From positions 1 to 43,027 of the forward strand of contig CANHRE010000013.1 of the NCBI GenBank assembly GCA_947463095.1: DNA of 43,027 nucleotides. The letters run 5' to 3'. The notes below the pieces were generated by a model. That model saw only the letters and a program-made list of their open reading frames with translations. It ran no database searches and had not been told where the DNA came from. Made by a program: the position numbers and the translations under genes. The DNA is from Flavobacteriales bacterium (GTDB lineage: Bacteria > Bacteroidota > Bacteroidia > NS11-12g > UBA955). Positions 7,943-17,614 of this stretch are shown here, one piece after another (within the stretch, counting starts at the first letter, position 1; each line of letters starts with the position of its first letter).

Positions 7943-10900
7943 ATGAACAAATCATTGCTCTTTCTTTCTGCATGGCTGCTGATGAACGCCGCCAATGCCC
8001 AAACTCCAGAAGGCATAATTCTGGGCAACATGAAACCCAGGAACATCGGCCCCTCCGGCATGAGCGGACGGGTTACTTCCATTGATGTGGTGCGCAGTCA
8101 ACCCCAAAGCATCGTCATCGGAACGGCCAGCGGTGGCGTATGGCGCAGCGATGATGGGGGTTTGGAATGGCAGCCGTTGTTCGACAAACAAACCGTGGGC
8201 AGCATCGGCGCCGTGGCCATCCAACAGAACAATCCATCCGTGATATGGGCCGGTACCGGCGAAGGCAATCCCCGCAACAGCCACAACAGCGGTAACGGCA
8301 TCTACAAAAGCATTGATGGCGGCCGCACCTGGACCCGCATGGGCCTGGAACTTACCCGAACCATCCACCGCATCATCATCCACCGCGACAACCCCGAGGT
8401 TGTTTACGCAGCTGCCCTCGGCTCCGCCTGGGGCAATACTGAAGATCGCGGCGTGTATAAAACCACCGACGGCGGTAAAACCTGGTCGCGCATCCTGTTC
8501 ACCAACAACAGCAGCGGCTGCGCTGAACTGATTGTTGATCCATCAAACCCCGATAAGCTGTTTGCCTCTATGTGGGATTTTCGTCGCCAGCCCTGGACCT
8601 TCCGCAGCGGCGGCCCCGGCAGCGGTTTGTATGTAACCCTTGATGGCGGAAAAACCTGGACTAAAAGAACCGATAAAGACGGACTTCCCAAAGGTGATCT
8701 GGGCCGTATTGGCCTGGCCATCTCCAAAAGTAAGCCCAACATCGTTTACGCCATCGTGGAAAGCAAAAATCTGGAGTTCTACCGCAGCACAGACGGCGGC
8801 TATCAATGGCAGAAAATGTCGGCCTCGGAAACCATGGGTAACCGACCCTTCTACTACAACGAAATATACTGCGACCCGCAAAACGAAAACCGCATCTACA
8901 GCCTTTGGAGCCAAGTGTCGAAAAGTGAAGACGGAGGCCGAAGTTGGCAGGTAATGATGAACTGGAACGATGTGCATCCCGATCACCATGCCTTCTACAT
9001 ACACCCCGACCAGCCAAACTACCTCATCAATGGCAACGATGGGGGCCTGAACTTCTCTTACGATGGCGGCAAAACATGGCGCTTCGTGGAAAACCTGCCC
9101 CTGGGCCAGTTCTATCATGTGGATGTGGACCAGGAAACCCCTTACAACATCTACGGCGGCCTGCAGGATAACGGCAGCTGGCGCGGCCCGTCATACATCT
9201 GGAAACAAGGGGGCATCCGCAACAGCTACTGGCAGGAGCTGTTCTTCGGCGATGGCTTTGATGTGGCGCCGTATCCCGGCGACGGAACCAAAGGATATGC
9301 CATGGCTCAAGGCGGAGAACTCGCCTTCTACAACCTGAAAACACACGAAACCTTCGGCATCAAGCCCGTGCATCCGGAAGGAAAGAAGCTGCGCTTCAAC
9401 TGGAATGCAGGCCTTGCACTGGATCCCTTCAGTAATGACGGCCTTTACTATGGCAGCCAATACGTGCATTACAGCAGCGACCGCGGCGCCAGCTGGTCCG
9501 TGATTTCTCCCGACCTCACCACCAACGATACTTCCAAGCAGCATCAGGAAAAAAGCGGTGGCCTGACCATCGATGCCACCAATGCCGAAAATCATTGTAC
9601 CATCCTGGCCATTGCTCCGAATAAACTAGAGAAAGGCCTGATATGGGTAGCTACCGATGATGGTAACCTGCAACTTACCCGCGATGGCGGTAAAACCTGG
9701 AATAACCTGAGCAGCAAGCTGCCCGGCTTGCCCGCGGGTTCCTGGATTCCCTACATTCAAACCGGACATTCCAAACCCGGCGTGGCCTGGGTGGTGGCCA
9801 ATAACTACCGTCGCAACGACTGGGATCCTTACCTGTACTATACCTCCGATTACGGGGCCACCTGGAAACGTATGGCCGATCCGAAAAAAGTACAGGGCCA
9901 CTGCCTCAGCGTATGGCAGGATGCCGTAGAACCCAAGCTGGTGTTTCTGGGTACCGAACAGGGCCTGTGGATCAGCACCGATGAAGGCAATAACTGGACA
10001 CGCTTCAATAAAAACTTCCCCGCTGTTCCGGTAAGCGACCTGAAGGTGCATACGCGCGAGCACGATCTGGTCATCGCCACCTTCGGCAGGGCTATTTGGG
10101 TGCTGGATGACATCACGCCACTGCGCGAAGTGGTTTCCGGAAGAAAGAAACCCCAGGAACAGAACATTACCCTGTTCCCCGTGCAGCCCGCCGTACGCGC
10201 AGCTTATAACCAGCCTGAAGGAGTGCGCTTTCCTGCCAATGGATTCTGGGAAGGGTCCAACAAGAGTAATGGCGCTCAATTATCATTTTATGTGAAGAAA
10301 TCAGCCTCGGATAAAGAAGAGAAAATCAAAGTCACCGGTATGGTGTTCAATGAACAGGGTGCAAAAATCAGAACCCATCGCTTCACGGTGGACAGCAGTG
10401 GATTCTACCGCATCCAATGGCGATTTGTGACTGATGGCATCCGCTTTCCTTCTGAAGGAAAGGTTGATAAAGACGCCGATTTACCGGAAGGCCCCAGGGT
10501 AGCTCCCGGCAGGTACAAACTGCTGCTGCAGTACGGTGCATTTAAGGATTCATCCTGGTGCACAGTGCTGGAAGACCCGCGTAAACCCTTCCAGCGCCAG
10601 GCCTATGATTCAGGCATGTACTTATTCAAACGCTTTGCCGCTGTGGCAACGCGCGCCCACGAAGCCTATGAAGGCATTAAAAATGCAGAGAAGTCACTGC
10701 TTGTCATCCGGGAAGCCATGAACTTCGCTCCGGACAGCCTGAAAGAGCAGCTACAAAAGGAAGGCAAAAAGCTGTCCGACAGCTTGCAGCAGTTTAAAGC
10801 CTTATTTATGTTGCCCGCAGATTTTCGCGGGTATGAAGATGTTACTGTTCGCCTTAACAACTTGTTGTATGAAGCATATGGTTATGTGATGAATGCAGAA

Positions 10901-11065
10901 GCTTATCCCGGTCGCAACGCGCTGGATGCAATCCGCATTGCTGACGACGAAACCAATAGAATTTGCGGTCGCCTGAATGTGTTCTTTGAAGGCTCGTGGA
11001 ATCAGTTCAGGAAACGTGTAGAACAGAACAGGGCGCCGTTGTTTCATGAAAATAAGAAGTTTTAA
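7943..11065 (+). CDS. secreted Asp-box (BNR/sortilin VPS10-like) beta-propeller protein
   Basis: A 1040-residue exported protein with a clear signal peptide (MNKSLLFLSAWLLMNAANAQ). Eleven Asp-box motifs (S/T-x-D-x-G-x-x-W) can be read, for example SIDGGRTW, TTDGGKTW, TLDGGKTW, SEDGGRSW, TRDGGKTW and STDEGNNW, covering about the first 690 residues; these cap beta-propeller blades as in VPS10/sortilin and sialidase-like proteins. The last third is a different, partly helical domain rich in charged residues. No T9SS sorting domain is visible at the C terminus. Such proteins are often annotated as glycosyl hydrolases, but no sialidase catalytic Arg triad could be identified, so the enzymatic label is not supported. 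The RND adaptor gene starts 5 bp downstream, suggesting cotranscription. Confidence 0.88.
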   Translation: MNKSLLFLSAWLLMNAANAQTPEGIILGNMKPRNIGPSGMSGRVTSIDVVRSQPQSIVIGTASGGVWRSDDGGLEWQPLFDKQTVGSIGAVAIQQNNPSVIWAGTGEGNPRNSHNSGNGIYKSIDGGRTWTRMGLELTRTIHRIIIHRDNPEVVYAAALGSAWGNTEDRGVYKTTDGGKTWSRILFTNNSSGCAELIVDPSNPDKLFASMWDFRRQPWTFRSGGPGSGLYVTLDGGKTWTKRTDKDGLPKGDLGRIGLAISKSKPNIVYAIVESKNLEFYRSTDGGYQWQKMSASETMGNRPFYYNEIYCDPQNENRIYSLWSQVSKSEDGGRSWQVMMNWNDVHPDHHAFYIHPDQPNYLINGNDGGLNFSYDGGKTWRFVENLPLGQFYHVDVDQETPYNIYGGLQDNGSWRGPSYIWKQGGIRNSYWQELFFGDGFDVAPYPGDGTKGYAMAQGGELAFYNLKTHETFGIKPVHPEGKKLRFNWNAGLALDPFSNDGLYYGSQYVHYSSDRGASWSVISPDLTTNDTSKQHQEKSGGLTIDATNAENHCTILAIAPNKLEKGLIWVATDDGNLQLTRDGGKTWNNLSSKLPGLPAGSWIPYIQTGHSKPGVAWVVANNYRRNDWDPYLYYTSDYGATWKRMADPKKVQGHCLSVWQDAVEPKLVFLGTEQGLWISTDEGNNWTRFNKNFPAVPVSDLKVHTREHDLVIATFGRAIWVLDDITPLREVVSGRKKPQEQNITLFPVQPAVRAAYNQPEGVRFPANGFWEGSNKSNGAQLSFYVKKSASDKEEKIKVTGMVFNEQGAKIRTHRFTVDSSGFYRIQWRFVTDGIRFPSEGKVDKDADLPEGPRVAPGRYKLLLQYGAFKDSSWCTVLEDPRKPFQRQAYDSGMYLFKRFAAVATRAHEAYEGIKNAEKSLLVIREAMNFAPDSLKEQLQKEGKKLSDSLQQFKALFMLPADFRGYEDVTVRLNNLLYEAYGYVMNAEAYPGRNALDAIRIADDETNRICGRLNVFFEGSWNQFRKRVEQNRAPLFHENKKF

Positions 11066-11070
11066 TTAAG

Positions 11071-12126
11071 GTGAAGCGAATCATCTGGACGATATTGCTT
11101 TTGGCCCTTGCGGCGGCGCTGATATGGCGCATTGCCGGAGGAAGAAGAGCGTCAATGAAGAAAGAGCAGGGTGGTCCCGGCAAGCAGGCATCACCGGTTA
11201 CTGTGGTTATTGCTGTGCCCGGAACAGCTTCCGGGGTTTTGTCGGTGAGCGGCACGCTGCGCGCGCCTGAGCAGGTGCAGCTGCGCGCCGAGATGACCGG
11301 AAGGGTGGTTTGGCTGAATATGCCGGAAGGCACCAGAGTGGTGGAGGGAACGCTGCTGGCGCGCATCAACGATGCCGAACTGCGCGCGGCCCGCAAGAAA
11401 ACCGCTGCGCTGCTGCTGCTGGCCGAACAAAGAACAGCCCGCCTGAAAACACTGCGTACCGCCGGCGGGGTGAGTGCCGACGAGTTGGAGGCTGCCGAGC
11501 AGGAAACAGCAACCCTGAATGCGGAACTGGAACAAACCGATGCCAGGCTGGACCTGTGTGCACTGAAGGCCCCCTTCACCGGTGTGCTGGGTCTTCGGCG
11601 CATCAGCAAAGGCAGCTTTGTTACACCGCAGGATGTGTTCAGCACGCTTACACAAACCGATGGATTACAGCTGGACTTCTCGGTGCCCGCACAATATGCT
11701 GCTTCCCTGAAAACAGGCAGCCGCCTCGCCTTCACCGGAGAAAGTGGCACGGATACCTTCAGCGCCGTGGTCATTGCTGCCGAAGGCGCGCTGGATGAGC
11801 AAACAAGAACGCTGATGGTCAGGGCGCGGATGCTCGGACAGGCTGCTGCCCTTAAACCGGGTATGTTTTGCAAGGTGCTGGTGCCCCTCACGCAACAGGC
11901 AGGAAGCATCAGCCTCCCCTCAGAAGCCCTGGTGCCTGTATTGCGCGGATATCAGGTGTATCTGGTGAAGCAGGGCAAGGCAGTAGCTACGCCCGTAGAA
12001 ATCAGCGAACGCACAGAACAAAGCGTATTCGTGAAACGCGGTTTGCAGGCAGGTGACTCCGTCATTACCCGCGGATTGCTGGGCCTTAGGCCTGGAGCTC
12101 AGGTAAGGGTGGTGTTGAACAGGTAA
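11071..12126 (+). CDS. RND efflux periplasmic adaptor (membrane fusion protein)
   Basis: A 351-residue HlyD/AcrA-family adaptor linking the inner-membrane pump to the outer-membrane channel. Residues 5-23 form an N-terminal membrane anchor. They are followed by a barrel-sandwich half-motif (QLRAEMTGRVVWL), an Ala/Leu/Glu-rich alpha-helical hairpin (about 105-160), the second half-motif (LKAPFTGVLGLR), the beta-barrel and a membrane-proximal domain. The start is GTG at 11071; the next in-frame Met is residue 29 and would remove the anchor. The gene lies 5 bp after the Asp-box gene and 9 bp before the pump gene. Substrate of the system unknown. Confidence 0.92.
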   Translation: MKRIIWTILLLALAAALIWRIAGGRRASMKKEQGGPGKQASPVTVVIAVPGTASGVLSVSGTLRAPEQVQLRAEMTGRVVWLNMPEGTRVVEGTLLARINDAELRAARKKTAALLLLAEQRTARLKTLRTAGGVSADELEAAEQETATLNAELEQTDARLDLCALKAPFTGVLGLRRISKGSFVTPQDVFSTLTQTDGLQLDFSVPAQYAASLKTGSRLAFTGESGTDTFSAVVIAAEGALDEQTRTLMVRARMLGQAAALKPGMFCKVLVPLTQQAGSISLPSEALVPVLRGYQVYLVKQGKAVATPVEISERTEQSVFVKRGLQAGDSVITRGLLGLRPGAQVRVVLNR

Positions 12127-12135
12127 ACAGAAGCC

Positions 12136-15100
12136 GTGTCTTTATCATCCCTCAGCATCAAAAGGCCGGTACTGGCCATCGTGATGAACCTGCTCATCCT
12201 ATTGTTCGGGTTCATGGGCATGCGCTACCTCGGTGTGCGTGAGTTTCCTTCCATAGACCCGCCGGTTATCACCGTGCGCACCAGCTACGCCGGTGCCGGT
12301 GCCGATATTGTAGAGTCGCAAATCACCGAGCCGCTGGAAAAAGCCATCAATGGCATCGCCGGTATACGGTCCATCTCCTCGGCCAGTAATCTGGGATCCA
12401 GCGTGATTACCGTGGAGTTTGACCTGAGCGCAAACCTGGAAGCAGCAGCCAACGACGTGCGCGATAAAGTGTCGCAAGCCGTGCGCAGCCTTCCCCGCGA
12501 CATCGATGGGCTTCCGGTGGTGAGCAAGGCCGATGCCAACAGCGATGCCATCATCACCATGACCGTGCGCAGCGCCAGCCGCGATCCGCTGGAAGTTAGT
12601 GACTTTGCCGAATATGTGCTGGCCGAGCGCCTGCAAACCATCCCCGGGGTATCCAACATCCAAATTTGGGGACAACGCCGCTATGCCATGCGCATCTGGA
12701 TGGATCCGGTAAAGCTTGCCGCCCATCGCCTCACACCGCAGGATGTACAACGCGCCCTTGACCGGGAACATATAGAACTTCCTGCAGGAAAAATTGCCGG
12801 CGACGCTACCGAACTGAGCGTGAAAACCCAAGGCCGGATGCGCAGCGCCAACGACTTTAACCGCCTTATTATCAATGAACAGGATGGTAAAACCGTACGA
12901 CTTTCCGATGTGGGTTACGCCAGCCTCGGCGTAGAAAACGAGGAGACCGTGCTGCGTGAACGCGGCGTGCCTATGATCGGACTGGCACTGGTTCCTCAGC
13001 CCGGCGCCAACTATATTGACATCTCCAACGAGTTCCGTAGGCGTTTTGATGAGATCAAGAAATCCGTACCGGCCGACTATGAAATCAACATGGCCCTGGA
13101 CAATACTGTTTTTGTGCGGCGCTCGCTGGAAGAAGTGGGCGAAACACTCCTCATCGCCCTGCTGCTGGTGGTGGTTATCATCTACCTGTTCTTTCGCGAC
13201 TGGCTTATTGCCCTGCGCCCGCTGATTGACATTCCCGTATCGCTGATAGGTGTGTTCTTCCTGATGTACCTGATGGGCTATTCGGTGAATGTGCTTTCGC
13301 TGCTGGCTATTGTGCTGGCTACCGGGCTGGTGGTAGATGATGGCATTGTGGTTACCGAAAACATCTATAAGAAGGTAGAACGGGGCATGTCGCCTAAAGA
13401 AGCGGCACTGAAAGGATCTTCAGAAATCCTCTTCGCCGTGTTGTCCACTTCGGTAACGCTGGCCGCCGTATTCCTGCCGGTAATCTTTATGCAGGGCTTT
13501 GTGGGGCGTTTGTTTCAGGAGTTCGGCGTAGTGCTTGCCGGTGCGGTGCTTATCTCCGCCTTCGTTTCGCTTACACTTACGCCCATGCTGAATGCCTATC
13601 TGGTGCGCAAGAACAACAAGAAGAGCCGTTTTTATGTTGCCACAGAGCCCTTCTTTCAAAAGCTCAATGAAGCCTATGAGCGCTCGCTTAGTAAATTTCT
13701 GAAGCGACGATGGCTTGCCTTTGTCGTGCTTCTTGCCTGCGTTGCCCTGATTCTGGGTGTGGGAAGCCTGCTGAAAAGCGAACTGGCCCCCATGGAAGAC
13801 CGCGGCTGGATGCGCATGAGCATCACCGCCCCTGAAGGCGCTACCTTTGAATATACCGATGCCTTCCTGCAGCAGCTGAATAACTTTATTGAAGATTCCG
13901 TGCCTGAACGTAGGCTGGCACTGGTGGTTACTGCGCCCTCGTTTTCGGGTTCCGGCGCCGCCAATACCGGCTTTGTTCGTCTCATGCTGAAAGATGAATC
14001 CGAACGCAGGCGGAGCCAAAGCCAGATTGCCCAATACCTCACCAAAAAGGCCGGGGGCTATCCCGATGCCAAAGTATTTGTTATTGAACAACAAACCATT
14101 TCTACCGGCGGCTTTGGAGGATTGCCCGTGCAGTTTGTCATTCAGGCACCCAACTTCGAGGCGCTGAAGCAAAAACTGCCGCTGTTTATGGATGAAGCCC
14201 GCAAGGATAAAACCTTTCAGGTGGTGGATGTGAACCTGAAGTTCAACAAGCCCGAGCTGATGGTAACCATCGACAGGGAAAAGGCTGCAGCCCTGGGCGT
14301 TCAAACGGCAGATGTTGCCCAGACACTGCAACTGGCCTTCGGTGCGCCGCGCCTCGGCTATTTCCCCATGAACAACAAGCAGTATCAGATCATCGGCCAG
14401 TTTGAACGCGCGGGCAGAAACAGCCCGTCCGATCTAACAGGCATTTATGTGCGCAACAAAACGGGCAACATGATACGCCTGGGCGATGTAGTTCAAGTGG
14501 AGGAACAAAGCAACCCACCGCAGTTGTATCACTATAACCGGTATATGTCGGCCACGGTATCGGCGTCGGTGGTCCCCGGAAAAACCATTGCCGATGGCAT
14601 CAAATCCATGAAAGGAATAGCAGGGCGCACGCTGGGAGAAGGGTTCAGCACGGAACTCACCGGTGCCAGCCGCGACTTTGCCGAAAGCTCGGGCAACCTG
14701 CTGCTGGCCTTTGTGTTGGCCCTGCTGCTGGTGTACCTTATCCTGGCAGCGCAGTTCGAAAGTTTCAGCGACCCTTTCATCATCATGCTCACGGTGCCAC
14801 TGGCTATGGCCGGTGCTGTGCTGGCCTTGTGGTACTTCAACCAGACGCTGAACCTCTTCAGCCAGATTGGTGCCATCATGCTGGTGGGGCTGGTAACGAA
14901 AAACGGCATCCTGATTGTTGAATTTGCCAACCAGCGCAGGGCCCACGGTGAAGCAAAGCGCGACGCCATCGTACGCGCCAGCGTATTGCGCCTCCGTCCC
15001 ATCCTGATGACCAGTCTGGCTACCGTGCTTGGTGCGCTGCCCATAGCGGCTTCGCTGGGGGCTGCCTCAGAAAGCAGGCAGGGAATGGGCATCGTGATCA

Positions 15101-15219
15101 TCGGTGGATTGCTGTTCTCGCTGGTACTCACCTTGTTTGTGGTTCCCGCTGCCTATTCCTTGCTGGCCAGAAAACATGTATCCACGGAACTCAAACATGC
15201 CTCCGATGAACTGGACTAA
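12136..15219 (+). CDS. RND multidrug efflux permease (HAE-1/AcrB-like)
   Basis: Inner-membrane proton-driven pump of 1027 residues, typical of the HAE-1 family. The proton-relay residues are present: Asp401 and Asp402 in LVVDDGIVV (TM4) and Lys922 in LVTKNGILIVEF (TM10), corresponding to Asp407/Asp408/Lys940 of AcrB. It has the duplicated layout of TM1, a large periplasmic loop, TM2-6, TM7, a second loop and TM8-12. The start is GTG at 12136 (SLSSLSIKRPVLAIV), matching the family N terminus. The carboxylate/lysine set favours an organic-compound exporter over a metal exporter. The TolC-like gene starts inside its last 14 bp, and the adaptor gene precedes it, so this is a complete three-gene pump. 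Confidence 0.95.
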   Translation: MSLSSLSIKRPVLAIVMNLLILLFGFMGMRYLGVREFPSIDPPVITVRTSYAGAGADIVESQITEPLEKAINGIAGIRSISSASNLGSSVITVEFDLSANLEAAANDVRDKVSQAVRSLPRDIDGLPVVSKADANSDAIITMTVRSASRDPLEVSDFAEYVLAERLQTIPGVSNIQIWGQRRYAMRIWMDPVKLAAHRLTPQDVQRALDREHIELPAGKIAGDATELSVKTQGRMRSANDFNRLIINEQDGKTVRLSDVGYASLGVENEETVLRERGVPMIGLALVPQPGANYIDISNEFRRRFDEIKKSVPADYEINMALDNTVFVRRSLEEVGETLLIALLLVVVIIYLFFRDWLIALRPLIDIPVSLIGVFFLMYLMGYSVNVLSLLAIVLATGLVVDDGIVVTENIYKKVERGMSPKEAALKGSSEILFAVLSTSVTLAAVFLPVIFMQGFVGRLFQEFGVVLAGAVLISAFVSLTLTPMLNAYLVRKNNKKSRFYVATEPFFQKLNEAYERSLSKFLKRRWLAFVVLLACVALILGVGSLLKSELAPMEDRGWMRMSITAPEGATFEYTDAFLQQLNNFIEDSVPERRLALVVTAPSFSGSGAANTGFVRLMLKDESERRRSQSQIAQYLTKKAGGYPDAKVFVIEQQTISTGGFGGLPVQFVIQAPNFEALKQKLPLFMDEARKDKTFQVVDVNLKFNKPELMVTIDREKAAALGVQTADVAQTLQLAFGAPRLGYFPMNNKQYQIIGQFERAGRNSPSDLTGIYVRNKTGNMIRLGDVVQVEEQSNPPQLYHYNRYMSATVSASVVPGKTIADGIKSMKGIAGRTLGEGFSTELTGASRDFAESSGNLLLAFVLALLLVYLILAAQFESFSDPFIIMLTVPLAMAGAVLALWYFNQTLNLFSQIGAIMLVGLVTKNGILIVEFANQRRAHGEAKRDAIVRASVLRLRPILMTSLATVLGALPIAASLGAASESRQGMGIVIIGGLLFSLVLTLFVVPAAYSLLARKHVSTELKHASDELD

Positions 15220-16510
15220 ACCAATGCTCTTGCTGCTGCTGTTTCCTTTTTCTGCCGGGGCACAGGTGCTTTCCCTGAACGAAGCTTTGGACACAGCCTG
15301 GAAACGAAACCTCGGACTGGCCATGGCAAGAAATGAAGCATCAATAGCCGCGCTGCAAAACACGCCGGGAAATGCTGGTATGTTGCCGGTGCTGAGTTTA
15401 AACGGTGGCCTTTCGTTCTCCAATAACAATATAGACCAACGCTTTTCCAACGGTACAGAAATAAGCCGCAACGGCGTGGGTGCCAGCAACAGCAGTGCAT
15501 CGCTGGCCGCCGGCTGGGTATTGTTCGACGGCATGCGGATGTTTGCTGAGCGCAGCAGGCTGCAAGCTTTGCAGGAGCTGGGCGAGCAAGGCGTCGTGCT
15601 GGAAGCAATACGCGTAGCGCTGGATGTGCGCCTGGCCTACCATGCGCTGGCTAGGGAGCAACGCTTATACCGCTATTACAACATCTTACAGGATCAGTCC
15701 AAAAGCATTGCCGAACTCGCAGCATTGCGCAACAGGACGGGATTGGGCAGTACCCTGAATCAACTGCAGGCCGAAAGCGCCTATGAACTGTGGCAGGGAA
15801 GGTTTAGAGAGCAGGAAGGGCGCATCCGCGAAGCGAGGGCCACATTGGCCTATGCCATGTCTGTAAACTCGGAACAGGTTCAAAACGTAAACGATGTTGA
15901 TACGGGCAGCGAACTGCCCGGTCTCGAATTCTGGATGGAAGGAGTGAACCATCACCCTGAGGTGCAGGAGGCCATGCTGAATGAGCGTGTGGCGTTGGCC
16001 GCCGAGCAGTCGGCAAAGGCACAGCGATTGCCTCAATTACGCGCCAACGGCGCATACGCATATAATGCGAACAACAACAAAGGGGGATTCTTTCTGCTGA
16101 ACCAAAGCAATGGCATCAACGGTGGCCTTACCCTGGGCTGGAACCTCTATAACGGGGGGCAAATGCGCCAGCAGATGGCGGTGGCTCACCTCAACCGGGA
16201 GCAGGCTTCGCTGCTTCGACAGGAGCGGCTGCGCACCCTGGAGTCAGAAATTACGCGTGCCTATATACGCTGTAAAACGGCACAAAGCTTCTACCAGCAA
16301 GCCGAACGGGCGCATGAAAAAGCTTCCCGCGCAGCAACATTGGTGCAGCAGCGCTTTGAAGCGGGCACTGCCGTGTTGTTTGAGTTGAATGATGCCCGCA
16401 GAAACGAAGAAGACATCAGGTTGGCCGCAGAGGATGCCCTGTTCCGGCAACGTGTGGCTGAAAGTGAGCTGATGGCCTTATCTGGCAACCTTAGCGGCTT
16501 CCGGCGCTGA
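15206..16510 (+). CDS. TolC-family outer-membrane efflux channel
   Basis: A 434-residue outer-membrane factor forming the exit duct for the preceding RND pump. The signal peptide is MNWTKPMLLLLLFPFSAGAQ, followed by the family-typical opening LSLNEALDTAWKRNLGLAMARNE. Two similar halves of long Ala/Glu/Arg/Gln-rich helices can be seen, each with a beta-strand segment (around 55-85 and 285-315), as expected for the internal TolC duplication. I chose the ATG at 15206 because the signal peptide begins there and it overlaps the pump gene by 14 bp; an ATG at 15197 is possible, and the longer frame reaching back to 15104 reads through pump codons. It ends 11 bp from the convergent WbsX-like gene. 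Confidence 0.92.
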   Translation: MNWTKPMLLLLLFPFSAGAQVLSLNEALDTAWKRNLGLAMARNEASIAALQNTPGNAGMLPVLSLNGGLSFSNNNIDQRFSNGTEISRNGVGASNSSASLAAGWVLFDGMRMFAERSRLQALQELGEQGVVLEAIRVALDVRLAYHALAREQRLYRYYNILQDQSKSIAELAALRNRTGLGSTLNQLQAESAYELWQGRFREQEGRIREARATLAYAMSVNSEQVQNVNDVDTGSELPGLEFWMEGVNHHPEVQEAMLNERVALAAEQSAKAQRLPQLRANGAYAYNANNNKGGFFLLNQSNGINGGLTLGWNLYNGGQMRQQMAVAHLNREQASLLRQERLRTLESEITRAYIRCKTAQSFYQQAERAHEKASRAATLVQQRFEAGTAVLFELNDARRNEEDIRLAAEDALFRQRVAESELMALSGNLSGFRR

Positions 16511-16521
16511 TACCGGTGCCC

Positions 16522-17610
16522 TTAGCCCAGTTCGTCCAAGGCCTCCTTCAGTGCTTCAAGATACCCGCGCCCGAATTTCAGGTCAGGCTCCATATAGTTG
16601 CCTTCCGCCCATTCGTTCCAGGAGCGCAGGAAAATAAGCCTGCTCGATGCCGGCTTCTCCATGGCCAACGCTAATACCTGCTTTACGTGTTTTTTAAAGA
16701 CCGCGGGGCTGGAATGCGTGAAAATATGGCCGCCCCTGCCGGAACGTGGTGAGTGATCCCAGTTGGGGAAAATGCTGGGATAGCAATCCGGTCGTTTGTC
16801 TTCAGGGCCGATAAAATACTTGTAATACTTGCGGTAATCCACAATACGTCCCCGTTTCAGGTACAACCTGCTGAACTTGGTGAGCATGCGCTCAAGCAAG
16901 GTGTATTCATGCTTCATGAAGTGAAACAGCCGCACCACGTTCACTGCATCGAATCCCTTGGCCATCAAGGTGTCAATGTCCCGCTCATCATGGCTGTTGG
17001 CCACAAAATGGATTCCCCTTAAGCCGTTTTCTATTGCCAATTGCTGCCAAAAGCGGATGAAATAGTTTACATCGAAATCTTTGGTGCCGTGGATAAAGAA
17101 GATGGGTTTATCGTCCACACGCATGTATCGTGGGTCTGTGAATGCCTTGAATGCAAAAGCGAAATGCTGACGGTAGTCCTCATCACCGGGGTATTCCTGT
17201 TTGATGAGCATTTTGTTGGTTCCGCCTTTTTTGAACTGTTTGTCTTCCCAACTGTGGTTGGCCCAGCCCAGACAAAAGGGGAAATCGGGCTTGCCGCTTT
17301 CCAGTACTTCATTGAAGGGCCGTTCCAACAGCCGTTTTCCGTTGCCGAACCAATAGTGCCAATAGCAAAATCCTTCGACGCCGTAAGCCCTGGCCAGATC
17401 CGCCTGTGCTTCACGGCTTTCCGGCAGCCGCAGGTCGTAATAGCCCAGGTCGGCAGGCACACGGGGCTGATTATGTCCGCGGAACAAGGACTTAGCCTTG
17501 CCCACATTGGTCCATTCCGTAAATCCTTTACCCCACCAAAGGTCGTTTTCGGGTATGGGGTGAAACTGGGGCAGGTAGAAGGCAATGATGCGGGGTTTCT
17601 GCGCAGACAT
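16522..17610 (-). CDS. WbsX-like (GH99-like domain) polysaccharide biosynthesis protein
   Basis: A 362-residue protein of the WbsX/glycoside-hydrolase-99-like family found in O-antigen and capsule clusters. Diagnostic blocks are IAFYLPQFHPIPEND, WWGKGFTEWTNV, GFCYWHYWF, ANHSWED and RSWNEWAEGNY. The family forms a TIM-barrel fold related to endo-alpha-mannosidases; whether it acts as hydrolase or transferase is unsettled. I chose the start MSAQKPRIIAFY (ATG 17610-17608), 4 bp after the acyltransferase stop; extension to 17685 would overlap that gene and adds nothing recognisable. No signal peptide. With the next two genes it forms a small surface-polysaccharide modification operon. Confidence 0.9.
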   Translation of the reverse strand: MSAQKPRIIAFYLPQFHPIPENDLWWGKGFTEWTNVGKAKSLFRGHNQPRVPADLGYYDLRLPESREAQADLARAYGVEGFCYWHYWFGNGKRLLERPFNEVLESGKPDFPFCLGWANHSWEDKQFKKGGTNKMLIKQEYPGDEDYRQHFAFAFKAFTDPRYMRVDDKPIFFIHGTKDFDVNYFIRFWQQLAIENGLRGIHFVANSHDERDIDTLMAKGFDAVNVVRLFHFMKHEYTLLERMLTKFSRLYLKRGRIVDYRKYYKYFIGPEDKRPDCYPSIFPNWDHSPRSGRGGHIFTHSSPAVFKKHVKQVLALAMEKPASSRLIFLRSWNEWAEGNYMEPDLKFGRGYLEALKEALDELG

Positions 17611-17614
17611 AGGT

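Noticed and set aside
13420-14331. 303-residue minus-strand frame across the RND pump
   Set aside because: Antisense shadow; the pump on the plus strand has intact proton-relay residues over the same interval.
16511-16521. Bidirectional terminator in the 11-bp convergent gap between the TolC-like and WbsX-like genes
   Set aside because: No stem of useful length with a U-tract could be found around the junction.
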